This document shows positions 34,830-43,358 of a DNA stretch of 64,000 nucleotides, piece by piece. This DNA is from Ancylobacter sp. IITR112 (GTDB lineage: Bacteria > Pseudomonadota > Alphaproteobacteria > Rhizobiales > Xanthobacteraceae). Position numbers and translations under genes: made by a program. Below the pieces are notes generated by a model. The model saw only the letters and a list, made by a program, of their open reading frames with translations, made no database searches and was not told where the DNA came from. The stretch is taken from positions 3,876,501-3,940,500 of the forward strand of contig NZ_JBGCUS010000001.1 of the NCBI RefSeq assembly GCF_041415945.1, written 5' to 3'. Each line of letters starts with the position of its first letter. Position 1 is the first letter of the stretch.

Positions 34830-35684
34830 ATGAAGTTCTCGCGGATCTGGGCCGGGTGCCTCGCTGTCGTCGCCGTGCTTGCCCTCGCCCTTGCCGCGCC
34901 GGCCCAGGCGCAAGCCAAGCCGAACCCGAACCAGCCGCGCGTCTATCTGCTGCGCGGGCTTGCCAACATCTTCTCGCTCGGCATGGACGATCTCGCCGCC
35001 AAGCTGCGCGCGCGCGGCATCGAGGCCAGCGTGCATTCCTATGTCGACCTCGACACGCTGACCCGCTACGCCATCGAGCAGGCCAGCACGGGCAAGCGCC
35101 GCCCCTCTCCGGTGATCATCATCGGCCATTCGCTCGGCGCCGATGCCGCCGTCACCATGGGCAACCGGGTGAGCGCCGCCGGCGTGCCGGTGCCGCTGGT
35201 GGTGACCTTCGACCCCGTGACGGCGATGACCGCCTCGCCGAAGATCGGCAAGGTGGTGAATTATTACCAGGCCGGCGGCTCCGGCAAGCCGGTTTCCGGC
35301 CCCCGCGTGGAGAATATCGACCTGACGGGCTCCGGGGCCCTGAGCCATTTCAACATCGACAAGGCAGCCGAACTGCACAACAAGGTCATCGGCATGATCC
35401 AGCGGGCGCCGCGCCCGCGCGCCGTGGCGGCGACGCCGAAGCCGAAGCCGGTGGAGGCCCCGGCGGCCGACGCGGCAACCGCGCCTGCTGCCACCCCCGC
35501 TGCAACTCCCGCCATCGCCCCTGCCGCCACTCCCGCGGCGACGCCCGCCGTGGCGCCGGCCGCGCCGAGCGCTCCCGTCCCCGCCTCCCAGAGCGGCGCC
35601 GCTGCCCCGCTCGCCGGCGCGGAAACCGCCGCCGCCCCGAGCGCGGTGCCGACCGCGCCGGCCGGGACCGGCACCTCGAACTGA
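34830..35684 (+). CDS. Secreted alpha/beta hydrolase-like protein with Ala/Pro-rich tail
   Basis: The 284-residue protein starts with a signal peptide (MKFSRIWAGCLAVVAVLALA, then AQA). A compact alpha/beta hydrolase or thioesterase-like domain follows, with VYLLRGLANIFSLGMDDLA and the nucleophile elbow IIIGHSLGADAAV. The final 85 residues are low-complexity Ala/Pro/Thr. The catalytic Asp may be in VTFDPV and the His in LSHFNI. An ATG 11 codons upstream is the alternative start. The tail resembles that of the lipoprotein 2 kb away. Substrate unknown. Confidence 0.72.
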   Translation: MKFSRIWAGCLAVVAVLALALAAPAQAQAKPNPNQPRVYLLRGLANIFSLGMDDLAAKLRARGIEASVHSYVDLDTLTRYAIEQASTGKRRPSPVIIIGHSLGADAAVTMGNRVSAAGVPVPLVVTFDPVTAMTASPKIGKVVNYYQAGGSGKPVSGPRVENIDLTGSGALSHFNIDKAAELHNKVIGMIQRAPRPRAVAATPKPKPVEAPAADAATAPAATPAATPAIAPAATPAATPAVAPAAPSAPVPASQSGAAAPLAGAETAAAPSAVPTAPAGTGTSN

Positions 35685-35755
35685 TATCCTTGCCTCGATC
35701 GAAAACGGCGCGGACCCGCGAGGGCTCCGCGCCGTTGGCGTTTTAGGCCGCGCGA

Positions 35756-36187
35756 TCAGGCCGGCTCGACCGAGAACACGACGAAAGTGTGCATCTCGCC
35801 CTCCTCGTCGCGCAGCGAGACATATTCGCCCGGCACGAAGGCGTGGTCGCCGAAGCGATAGCCGGTCTCGTCGTCGTCACTGGCCTCCGCCTCATAGTCG
35901 AACACCCAGCTCGATCCGCCGACCCCGCCGGCGCGGTGCACCAGCCGCCCCTGCTCGGGCGCCTCATGAGCCCAGAAGCGGGTGACGGTGCAGGCGGCGC
36001 GCTGGCCCTTCCACGCCTCCGGGTCGATGCGGCCGGCGCCGTCCAGCGGGGCGACGAATTCATAGCCATGGCGGGCGCTGCCCTCGGGAAACTCCTTCGA
36101 GCGGGCGAGATGCAGGCGGATGCGGCTGAGCGCGTCGGCGGCGCCCTCGCTGGCGGTGTCTTCGCTGCGGCCCGTGATCTCGTTCAT
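35756..36187 (-). CDS. Conserved hypothetical protein (143 aa)
   Basis: The protein is acidic and soluble, with no signal or membrane segment. It reads as a single beta-rich domain: RFWAHEAPEQGRLVHRAGGV, WVFDYEAEASDDDETGY, then HAFVPGEYVSLRDEEGEMH and TFVVFSV. The start MNEITGRSE is preceded by AGGGAG. I do not recognise the family. It converges with the hydrolase gene and is divergent from glcD. Confidence 0.6.
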   Translation of the reverse strand: MNEITGRSEDTASEGAADALSRIRLHLARSKEFPEGSARHGYEFVAPLDGAGRIDPEAWKGQRAACTVTRFWAHEAPEQGRLVHRAGGVGGSSWVFDYEAEASDDDETGYRFGDHAFVPGEYVSLRDEEGEMHTFVVFSVEPA

Positions 36188-36280
36188 GCGCGTCTCCCTG
36201 TGTGCGGCGGCCGGCATGCGGCGCGGCCTTGGCACCGGCCTTAGGCGACGAAGCTGCGCCGCGCCTTGATCGCGCGCAAG

Positions 36281-36319
36281 AGCGCCGGGCAACGGCGCCG
36301 GGCAACGGCGCCGGGCGAG
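36281..36319 (+). repeat. 13-bp tandem repeat
   Basis: GGCGCCGGGCAAC occurs about three times in a row in the gap upstream of glcD. Confidence 0.6.
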
Positions 36320-36371
36320 AGCGCCGCGTCAGGACCGGCAAAGCCGGGGCCGGACACGACATTTTCATGCG

Positions 36372-36390
36372 TGGTCTAGTTTTTTTACCA
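36372..36390. promoter_or_regulatory. Possible GntR-type operator upstream of glcD
   Basis: TGGT and ACCA flank an 11-base T-rich centre. GntR/FadR-type regulators of glycolate genes bind TGGT...ACCA-like sites, but the spacing here is longer than usual, so the call is weak. Confidence 0.2.
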
Positions 36391-36495
36391 TAGGAAGCGG
36401 CCGCGCTTTTCCCTAGAATGGCTCGAAAGCGGGAAGCTTCGCGTCGGCCGGGTCCGGCCGCGCGGGCCGCACAAGACGCATCAGGGAGAAATGCC

Positions 36496-37992
36496 ATGTC
36501 CGGTCTCGTCATGCCGGCGCCGAAGGCGGATGTGCTGGACCGCCGCGCCCAGATCGTCGCCGATCTGCGCGCCATCGTCCCGGGCGAGGGGGTGATCGAC
36601 ACCGAGGCGGAGATGCGCCCGTTCGAGAGCGACGGGGTGACGGCCTATCGCCAGCTCCCGCTCGTGGTGGTGCTGCCTTCCACCACCGAACAGGTGTCGC
36701 AGGTGCTGGCCTATGCCCATGCCAATGGCATTCCCGTGGTGCCGCGCGGGGCGGGCACCTCGCTCTCCGGCGGTGCGCTGCCGCTGGAAGACGGCATCCT
36801 GCTCGGCATGGGCAAGTTCAACCGCATTCTCGACATTGATTTCGCCAACCGCACCGTGGTCGCGCAGCCCGGCGTGACCAATCTCGGCATCACCACGGCG
36901 GTGGCGCATGAGGGCTTCTATTACGCGCCCGACCCGTCCTCGCAGATCGCCTGCACCATTGGCGGCAATGTCGGCGAGAATTCCGGTGGGGTGCACTGCC
37001 TCAAATACGGCCTCACCACCAATAATGTGCTCGGCGTCGAGATGGTGCTGATCACTGGGGAGATCGTCCGTATCGGCGGCAAGCATCTCGATTCCGGCGG
37101 GCTGGACCTGCTCGGCCTCATCGTCGGCTCGGAAGGCCTGCTCGGCGTGGTGACGGAAGTCACCGTCCGCATCCTCAAGAAGCCGGAGACGGCGCGGGCC
37201 GTGCTGCTGGGCTTTCCCTCCTCGGAAGCGGCGGGCGCCTGCGTCGCCGCCATCATCGCCGCCGGCATCATCCCCGGCGGCATGGAGATGATGGACAAAA
37301 TGATGGTGCATGCTGCCGAGGCGTTCCTCGGGGCCGGCTACCCGCTCGATGTCGAGGCGCTGCTGATCGTCGAGCTCGACGGGCCGGAAGCGGAGGTGAA
37401 CCACCTCATCGAGCGCGTCGCCGAGATCGGCCGCGGCCTCGGCTGCATGACGCTGCGCGCCTCCACCAGCGAGGAGGAGCGCGTCGCCTTCTGGGCCGGT
37501 CGCAAGGCGGCCTTCCCGGCGGTGGGGCGGATTTCGCCGGATTATCTCTGCATGGACGGCACCATTCCGCGCAAGGCGCTGCCGCTGGTGCTGAAGCGCA
37601 TGGAGGAGATGTCGGAGAAATACGGCCTGCGCTGCGGCAATGTCTTCCATGCCGGCGACGGCAACCTCCACCCGCTGATCTGCTACGACGCGAACCAGCC
37701 CGGCCAGCTTGAGAAGGCGGAAGCCTTCGGCGCCGATATTCTCCTGCTCTGCGTCGAGGTCGGCGGCGTGCTCACCGGCGAGCACGGGGTGGGCGTCGAG
37801 AAACGCGACCTCATGCCTTCGATGTTCGACGAGACCGACCTCGCCCATCAGCAGCGGCTGAAATGCGCTTTCGACCCTGACGCGCTGCTCAACCCCGGCA
37901 AGGTTTTTCCGGTGCTGCACCGCTGCGCCGAGCTGGGGCGCATGCATGTCTCGGGCGGCAAGCTGCCCTTCCCCGACCTGCCGCGCTTCTGA
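36496..37992 (+). CDS. glcD: Glycolate oxidase, FAD-linked subunit GlcD
   Basis: GlcD is the larger flavin subunit of the membrane-associated glycolate oxidase, which makes glyoxylate. The 498-residue protein has the VAO-type FAD domain (VPRGAGTSLSGGALPLED; TIGGNVGENSGGVHCLKYG) and the C-terminal substrate domain with GNVFHAGDGNLHPLI and VLTGEHGVGVEK. AGGGAGAA lies just before the ATG. The stop overlaps the start of the deaminase gene by one base. It is the first gene of a tight four-gene operon. Confidence 0.95.
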   Translation: MSGLVMPAPKADVLDRRAQIVADLRAIVPGEGVIDTEAEMRPFESDGVTAYRQLPLVVVLPSTTEQVSQVLAYAHANGIPVVPRGAGTSLSGGALPLEDGILLGMGKFNRILDIDFANRTVVAQPGVTNLGITTAVAHEGFYYAPDPSSQIACTIGGNVGENSGGVHCLKYGLTTNNVLGVEMVLITGEIVRIGGKHLDSGGLDLLGLIVGSEGLLGVVTEVTVRILKKPETARAVLLGFPSSEAAGACVAAIIAAGIIPGGMEMMDKMMVHAAEAFLGAGYPLDVEALLIVELDGPEAEVNHLIERVAEIGRGLGCMTLRASTSEEERVAFWAGRKAAFPAVGRISPDYLCMDGTIPRKALPLVLKRMEEMSEKYGLRCGNVFHAGDGNLHPLICYDANQPGQLEKAEAFGADILLLCVEVGGVLTGEHGVGVEKRDLMPSMFDETDLAHQQRLKCAFDPDALLNPGKVFPVLHRCAELGRMHVSGGKLPFPDLPRF

Positions 37993-39413
37993 TGGCGAGC
38001 CTCCTCGTCCGCAACGCCACGGTGCTCGTCACCATGGACGGCGCCCGCCGCGAAATCGCCGGCGGCGGGTTTTTCGCACGCGATGGCTTCATCGAGCAGG
38101 TGGGGCCGAGCGAGACCCTGCCGGAAAGCGCCGACGCGGTGCTCGACCTCTCCGGCCATGTGGTGCTGCCCGGTCTGGTGAACTGCCACCACCATCTCGA
38201 CCAGACGCTGACCCGCGCCTTGCCGGCGGCGCAGAATGTGAACCTGTTCCGCTGGCTCGGCGCGCATTACCGGCTGTGGGCGGCGCGGACGCCGGAAGCC
38301 TCGCGCACGGCGACGCTGGTGGGACTGGCGGAACTCGCGCTGTCGGGCTGCACCACCTGTTTCGACCACGCCTATGTCTTCCGCAATGGCTGCGCGGTGG
38401 ACGACCAGATCGCCGCCGCCCGCGAGATCGGGCTGCGCTTCATGGTCTCGCGCGGCTCCATGTCGCTCGGCCAGTCCAAGGGCGGCCTGCCGCCGGACGA
38501 CTGCGTGGAGGACGAGGACGCCATCCTCCAAGACAGCGAGCGCGTCATCGCCCGCTATCACGACGCCGCGCCCGGCGCGCTGCTGCAGATCGCCCTCGCC
38601 CCCTGCTCGCCCTTCTCGGTGACGCCGGAACTGATGCGGGCGAGCGCGGCGCTGGCGCGGGAGAAGGGCGTGCGGCTGCACACCCATCTCGCCGAGACGG
38701 TGGATGAGGAGCGCTACACGCTGGAGCGCTTCGGCAAGCGGCCCGTGGCCTATATGGAAGAACTTGGCTGGCTCGGCGGCGATGTGTGGTTCGCCCATGC
38801 AGTGCATGTGAACGCGCATGAGATCGGGTGCTTTGCCGGCGCAGGAGTGGGCGTCTGTCATTGCCCCTCTTCCAATATGCGCCTCGCCTCCGGCATCGCC
38901 CCGGTGCGGGCCTATTCCCGCGCGGGCGTGAAGGTGGGCCTCGGCGTCGACGGCTCGGCCTCCAATGACGGCAACAATCTGCTCACCGAAGCGCGCCAGG
39001 CCATGCTGCTGGCGCGGCTGCAGATAAGCCTGCGCCCGCCCGAGGGGCCGGACACCACGCTCTCGACCGCCGACCCCGCGCGCGACCATGAATGGATGAG
39101 CGCGCGGCAGGCGCTGGAACTCGCCACGCTGGGCGGGGCGGCGGTGCTGGGGCGCGCGGATATCGGCGCGCTGGAACCCGGCAAATGCGCGGATTTCTTC
39201 GCGCTGCGGCTCGACGATGTCGCCTTTGCCGGCGGCCTCGCCGACCCGGTCGCCGCCGCATTGTTCTGCACGCCGGGCCGCGCCGCCTTCACCTATGTCC
39301 ATGGAAGGCCGGTCGTCGCCCATGGCGAGGTGGTGACGGTCGACCTGCCGGCGGTCGTCGCCGAACACAACACGCATGCCGCGCGGCTCGCCGCGCTTTC
39401 GGGAGTGGCTTGA
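37992..39413 (+). CDS. 8-oxoguanine deaminase (amidohydrolase)
   Basis: The 473-residue protein is a metal-dependent amidohydrolase of the cytosine/8-oxoguanine deaminase type, converting 8-oxoguanine to urate. Key features are VNCHHHLDQTLTRAL (metal His pair), the HTHLAETVDEERYTLERFG segment, the metal His in WFAHAVHVNAHEIG, CHCPSSNMRLASG, and the catalytic Asp in LGVDGSASNDGNN. Related enzymes include atrazine-type hydrolases and guanine deaminase. The CHHHLDQTLTRA motif is what favours 8-oxoguanine deaminase, but activity is not proven. The ATG overlaps the glcD stop (TGATG), and glcE begins one base after its stop, so it is translated within the glycolate oxidase operon. Confidence 0.82.
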   Translation: MASLLVRNATVLVTMDGARREIAGGGFFARDGFIEQVGPSETLPESADAVLDLSGHVVLPGLVNCHHHLDQTLTRALPAAQNVNLFRWLGAHYRLWAARTPEASRTATLVGLAELALSGCTTCFDHAYVFRNGCAVDDQIAAAREIGLRFMVSRGSMSLGQSKGGLPPDDCVEDEDAILQDSERVIARYHDAAPGALLQIALAPCSPFSVTPELMRASAALAREKGVRLHTHLAETVDEERYTLERFGKRPVAYMEELGWLGGDVWFAHAVHVNAHEIGCFAGAGVGVCHCPSSNMRLASGIAPVRAYSRAGVKVGLGVDGSASNDGNNLLTEARQAMLLARLQISLRPPEGPDTTLSTADPARDHEWMSARQALELATLGGAAVLGRADIGALEPGKCADFFALRLDDVAFAGGLADPVAAALFCTPGRAAFTYVHGRPVVAHGEVVTVDLPAVVAEHNTHAARLAALSGVA

Positions 39414-39414
39414 G

Positions 39415-40743
39415 ATGAGCGAGAGGCTGTGTCCGCGCGACGAGGCGGAGGTGGTGGAGGCGGTGCGCTGGGCGGTGTCCAACGGGCGCACCCTCGATGT
39501 CGCCGGCTCCGGCTCCAAGGCGGGGCTCGGCCGGCACATCCAGACCGACGCCACGCTGGAGCTGAAGGGCCTTTCCGGCGTCACCCTCTATGAGCCGGAA
39601 GAGCTGGTGCTGAGCGCGAAGGCGGGCACGCCCGTGGCGGAGATCGAGGCGCTGGTCGCGGCCTCCAACCAGATGCTGGCCTTCGAGCCGATGGATTTCG
39701 GGCCCCTGCTCGGGGTCGCGCCGGGCGGCGGCACGCTGGGCGGGCTGATCGCGTGCAACCTCGCCGGGCCGCGCCGGCCGAGCGCGGGGGCGGCGCGCGA
39801 CCATGCGCTCGGCATCCGCGCCGTTTCCGGCCGGGCGGAAGCGTTCAAGGCCGGCGGGCGGGTGGTGAAGAACGTCACCGGCTATGATCTGCCGCGCGGG
39901 CTGGCGGGCTCCTATGGCACGCTCGCCGCCTTCACCGAACTCACCATCAAGGTGCTGCCCCGCCCGGAGACGGTGGAGACGCTGCTGCTGCTCGGCCTCG
40001 ATCCCGCCGCCGCGAGCGCGGCAATGAGCGCGGCGGTCGGTTCCTATTACGATGTGTCCGGCGCCGCGCATGTGCCGGAAGCGGTGGCGGCCGCGATTCC
40101 CGCCGTGGCCGGGACGGGCACCTCGGTGACCGCGCTGCGGCTGGAAGGGGTGGCGCCCTCGATCCGCCACCGCCGGGGCAAGCTGGAAGAGATGCTGCGC
40201 GGGCGCGGCACGCTGTCCTTTCTCGACGCGGAGGCGTCGCTCGCCTTCTGGCAGGCGGTGCGGGACGTGACGCCGTTTGCGGCGCCCCTTCCGGCCTTCC
40301 TCATGGCCGGGCTTGACCCGGCCACCCAGAGTGAAGCCGTGCCGGGGTCCAAGAGTCTGGATCCCCGGGTCAAGCCCGGGGATGAGGAAGCGCGTTTGGA
40401 GAATCTCCCCGCTCTCTGGCGCGTCTCGGTGGCGCCGATGGCGGGGGCGGGTGTCGGCGCGGCGCTGGCGGGGCTGGGCGCGCGCTGCCTTTACGACTGG
40501 GCCGGCGGCCTCGTCTGGGTGGAGATGCCCGGCGCGGAACCGCAGACGGCGGCGGTGCGCGCGGCGGTGACGGCGGCGGGCGGTGGCCATGCGACGCTGA
40601 TCCGCGCCAGCGCGGCGGCACGGGCGGCGGAAGAGGTCTTCCAGCCGCTCGACCCGATCACCGGCGCGCTGATCGCCCGGATGAAGAACGGCTTCGACCC
40701 CGGGCGCGTGCTGAGCCCCGGGCGCATCTATGCGGGAGTGTGA
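39415..40743 (+). CDS. glcE: Glycolate oxidase, subunit GlcE
   Basis: GlcE is the shorter FAD-binding partner of GlcD. The 442-residue protein begins at MSERLCPRDE and keeps the FAD site (LDVAGSGSKAGLGR; GVAPGGGTLGGLIACNLAGP) and KNVTGYDLPRGLAGSYGTLA. Bases 40298-40390, about residues 295-325, are an in-frame copy of the palindromic intergenic repeat, translated as LMAGLDPATQ ... DPRVKPGDEE. The frame and the downstream conserved end (PGRVLSPGRIYAGV) are intact, so the subunit is probably still made, with an added loop. glcF starts three bases later. Confidence 0.93.
   Translation: MSERLCPRDEAEVVEAVRWAVSNGRTLDVAGSGSKAGLGRHIQTDATLELKGLSGVTLYEPEELVLSAKAGTPVAEIEALVAASNQMLAFEPMDFGPLLGVAPGGGTLGGLIACNLAGPRRPSAGAARDHALGIRAVSGRAEAFKAGGRVVKNVTGYDLPRGLAGSYGTLAAFTELTIKVLPRPETVETLLLLGLDPAAASAAMSAAVGSYYDVSGAAHVPEAVAAAIPAVAGTGTSVTALRLEGVAPSIRHRRGKLEEMLRGRGTLSFLDAEASLAFWQAVRDVTPFAAPLPAFLMAGLDPATQSEAVPGSKSLDPRVKPGDEEARLENLPALWRVSVAPMAGAGVGAALAGLGARCLYDWAGGLVWVEMPGAEPQTAAVRAAVTAAGGGHATLIRASAAARAAEEVFQPLDPITGALIARMKNGFDPGRVLSPGRIYAGV
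40298..40390. repeat. Palindromic repeat inserted in frame inside glcE
   Basis: CCTCATGGCCGGGCTTGACC and GGTCAAGCCCGGGGATGAGG are inverted ends around a central AGTGAAGCCGTG spacer. The structure is identical to the polA-internal and intergenic copies. Confidence 0.9.
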
Positions 40744-40746
40744 GCC

Positions 40747-42066
40747 ATGCAGACCAATTTCTCCCTCGCCCAGCTCGCCGATCCGCAGACCGCGCGCTCC
40801 GAGCAGGTGCTGCGCGCCTGCGTCCATTGCGGCTTCTGCACCGCCACCTGCCCGACCTATGTGCTGCTGGGGGATGAACTGGATTCCCCGCGCGGGCGCA
40901 TCTACCTGATCAAGGACATGCTGGAGAACGACCGGCCGGCGACGCAGGAAGTCGCCAAGCATGTCGACCGCTGCCTGTCCTGCCTCTCCTGCATGACCAC
41001 CTGCCCCTCCGGCGTGCATTACATGCACCTGATCGACCATGCCCGCGACCATGTGGAGGAAACCTATCGCCGGCCGCTGATGGACCGGCTGACGCGGGCG
41101 CTGCTGGCGCGGGTGCTGCCGAGCCGCACGCTGTTCCGCCTCGCCATTGGCGGGGCGATGGTGGCCAAGCCCTTCGCCGGCCTGTTCGATTCCATCCCCG
41201 GTCTCAAGCCGGTGGCCGCCATGCTGCGCCTCGCCCCCGCCCGGCCGGCCACGCGCTCGGCAGATGAGGGCGTGCGGCGCTTTCCCGCGCAAGGCACCCG
41301 CCGCGCCCGCGTCGCCCTGCTCGATGGCTGCGCCCAGCCAGTGCTGCGGCCGGAGATCGACGCGGCGGCGATCCGCCTGCTCACCCGGCTGGGGGTGGAG
41401 ATCGTCCGCCCCGTGGGCGGGGGCTGCTGCGGCTCGCTCACCCATCACATGGGCAAGGAGGAATTGGCGCTGGCCAATGCCCGCGCCAATGTCGATGCCT
41501 GGATGCGCGAGATCGAGGGCGAGGGGCTCGACGCCATTCTCGTCACCACCTCGGGCTGCGGCACCACCATCAAGGATTACGGCCACATGCTGCGCACCGA
41601 CCCGGCCTATGCCGAGCGCGCGGCCAAGGTGTCGGCGCTGGCCAGGGATGTGAGCGAGTTCCTCGCCGCGCAGGAGCTTCCCGCGCCGGTGATCGCGCCC
41701 GGCATCCGCGTCGCCTATCACTCCGCCTGCTCGCTGCAGCACGGCCAGCGCGTGCGCACCGCGCCGAAGACGCTGCTGGCCGGTGTCGGCTTCACCGTGC
41801 TGGAGCCGGCCGAGGGGCATTTGTGCTGCGGTTCGGCCGGCACCTACAATATTCTCCAGCCGGAGATCGCCGGGCGCCTGCGCGCGCGCAAGGTGGCCAA
41901 TATCGAGCGTACCGATCCGCAGGTGATCGCCGCCGGCAATATTGGCTGCATGACGCAGATCGGCGGCGGCACAAGCGTGCCGGTCGTCCACACGGTGGAA
42001 CTGCTGGACTGGGCGACCGGCGGGCCGATGCCGGCCGAGCTGGCGGGGCTGCGCGCGGCGGCGTGA
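40747..42066 (+). CDS. glcF: Glycolate oxidase, iron-sulfur subunit GlcF
   Basis: GlcF carries electrons from the flavin subunits to the quinone pool. The 439-residue protein has two 4Fe-4S motifs (ACVHCGFCTATCPTY and CLSCLSCMTTCPSGV) and the CCG domains (GGCCGSLTHHMG, HSACSLQHGQR, LCCGSAGTYNIL). Length is standard. It ends the operon; no terminator with a U-tract follows, but a 37-bp palindrome lies 44 bp downstream. Confidence 0.96.
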   Translation: MQTNFSLAQLADPQTARSEQVLRACVHCGFCTATCPTYVLLGDELDSPRGRIYLIKDMLENDRPATQEVAKHVDRCLSCLSCMTTCPSGVHYMHLIDHARDHVEETYRRPLMDRLTRALLARVLPSRTLFRLAIGGAMVAKPFAGLFDSIPGLKPVAAMLRLAPARPATRSADEGVRRFPAQGTRRARVALLDGCAQPVLRPEIDAAAIRLLTRLGVEIVRPVGGGCCGSLTHHMGKEELALANARANVDAWMREIEGEGLDAILVTTSGCGTTIKDYGHMLRTDPAYAERAAKVSALARDVSEFLAAQELPAPVIAPGIRVAYHSACSLQHGQRVRTAPKTLLAGVGFTVLEPAEGHLCCGSAGTYNILQPEIAGRLRARKVANIERTDPQVIAAGNIGCMTQIGGGTSVPVVHTVELLDWATGGPMPAELAGLRAAA

Positions 42067-42109
42067 CGGGCTGACAGCGTTAGGGGGGGCGGCGCGGCGG
42101 CGAGGGCTG

Positions 42110-42146
42110 GATCATGTCACTGTTTCACGGAAATAGTGACATGATC
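42110..42146. repeat. 37-bp palindrome downstream of glcF
   Basis: GATCATGTCACT (42110-42121) and AGTGACATGATC (42135-42146) are perfect arms, and the inner GTTTC/GAAAT extends the stem to about 17 bp. It abuts the second copy of the rhizobial repeat and may be part of that element. Confidence 0.75.
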
Positions 42147-42154
42147 TCATTCGT

Positions 42155-42211
42155 TGTTCTGGCGCGTCTTCGTCACGCGGACCGGTATCCACGTCGCTCG
42201 AAAGCGCTCTA
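42155..42211 (-). repeat. Rhizobial intergenic repeat, reverse copy
   Basis: Read on the minus strand, it runs CTAGAGCGCTTTCGAGCGAC then GTGGATACCGGTCCGCGTGA, the same family as the copy after ribF. It lies just upstream of the asparaginase gene. Confidence 0.8.
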
Positions 42212-42246
42212 GGGTGATGTTCCCATCCGGCGTCTCAGGTTCCCTC

Positions 42247-43236
42247 ATGTCCCTTCCCCGTCTCCTCGTCCTCTCCCTCGGCGGCACCATCACCATGACG
42301 GCGACGGCCGAGGGCGGCATCCTGCCCACTCTCGGCGCGGCCGAACTGGTGGGTGCCGTGCCGGGCCTCGCCGAAGTGGCTGACATCAAGGCCCGCTCGC
42401 CGATGAAGGTCGGCAGCGCCTCGCTCACCCCGGAGAATATCGCGGCGGTGGCGGGGGAGATCCGCGCGGGATTCGCGGGCGGTTTCGACGGCGCCGTCGT
42501 CATCCAGGGCACCGACACGATCGAGGAAACCGCCTTCCTGCTCGATCTTCTGGTGCGCGATGAGCGGCCCGTGGTGGTGGTCGGCGCCATGCGCGGCCCG
42601 CAGCAGCCGGGCGCCGACGGGCCGGCCAATCTTCTCGCCGGCGCGCGCGTCGCCGCCAGCGTGGCGGCACGCGGGCTGGGCACGCTGGTGGTGCTGAACG
42701 ACGAGATCCACGCCGCCCGCTTCGTGCGCAAGGCGCATACGGCGCTCACCTCCGCCTTCGTCTCCGACATGGCCGGCCCGCTCGGGCTGGTGGCGGAGGG
42801 GCGGGTGCGGATGCTGGCAGGGGTGGCGCGTCCGGCGCTGCCCGCGCTCGACCCCGGCGAGGGGCCGCTGCCGCCGGTGGCGCTGCTCAAGATCGCGCTG
42901 GGGGAGGACGGGCGGCTGCTGCGCGCCGTGCCCGATCTCGGCTATGCCGGCCTCGTCATCGAGGGAGCGGGGGCGGGCCATGTGCCCGGCGCCGTGGCGG
43001 CGCTGGTCGGCGAGGTGGCCACGCGGCTGCCGGTGGTGATGGCCAGCCGGACGCTGGCCGGGCCGGTGTTCGAGCGAACCTATGGCTATCCCGGCTCGGA
43101 GATCGACCTGCTCGGGCGCGGCGTGCTGTCCGCCGGGTTGCTCACCGGGGTGAAGGCCCGCCTGCTGCTGAGCCTCGCTCTGGCGGCCGGCTGGGACCGC
43201 GCGGCGCTGGCCGACGCCTTCGCCGCCTATGGCTGA
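42247..43236 (+). CDS. L-asparaginase family protein
   Basis: The 329-residue protein resembles bacterial L-asparaginases, which release aspartate and ammonia from asparagine. The first catalytic Thr is in [13 protein letters not shown] and the second in [14 protein letters not shown]. The [20 protein letters not shown] segment carries the conserved Asp and Gly-Pro features. No signal peptide is evident, so a cytoplasmic type is likely, although the sequence is rather divergent. The ATG chosen opens [11 protein letters not shown]; an upstream ATG at 42217 is possible. Upstream is a repeat; downstream is the chemoreceptor gene. Confidence 0.85.
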   Translation: MSLPRLLVLSLGGTITMTATAEGGILPTLGAAELVGAVPGLAEVADIKARSPMKVGSASLTPENIAAVAGEIRAGFAGGFDGAVVIQGTDTIEETAFLLDLLVRDERPVVVVGAMRGPQQPGADGPANLLAGARVAASVAARGLGTLVVLNDEIHAARFVRKAHTALTSAFVSDMAGPLGLVAEGRVRMLAGVARPALPALDPGEGPLPPVALLKIALGEDGRLLRAVPDLGYAGLVIEGAGAGHVPGAVAALVGEVATRLPVVMASRTLAGPVFERTYGYPGSEIDLLGRGVLSAGLLTGVKARLLLSLALAAGWDRAALADAFAAYG

Positions 43237-43358
43237 ACCGCGCCGCCCGCGGCGACCCGGCGCCACAACTCCCGGCAGGCCCGGCTCGGCCGGGCAAGTC
43301 TGGCGCAAGCCACATGTCCTTCTGTGCCGCAAGGTCAATGGACAGGTGGAGGTCCCCC

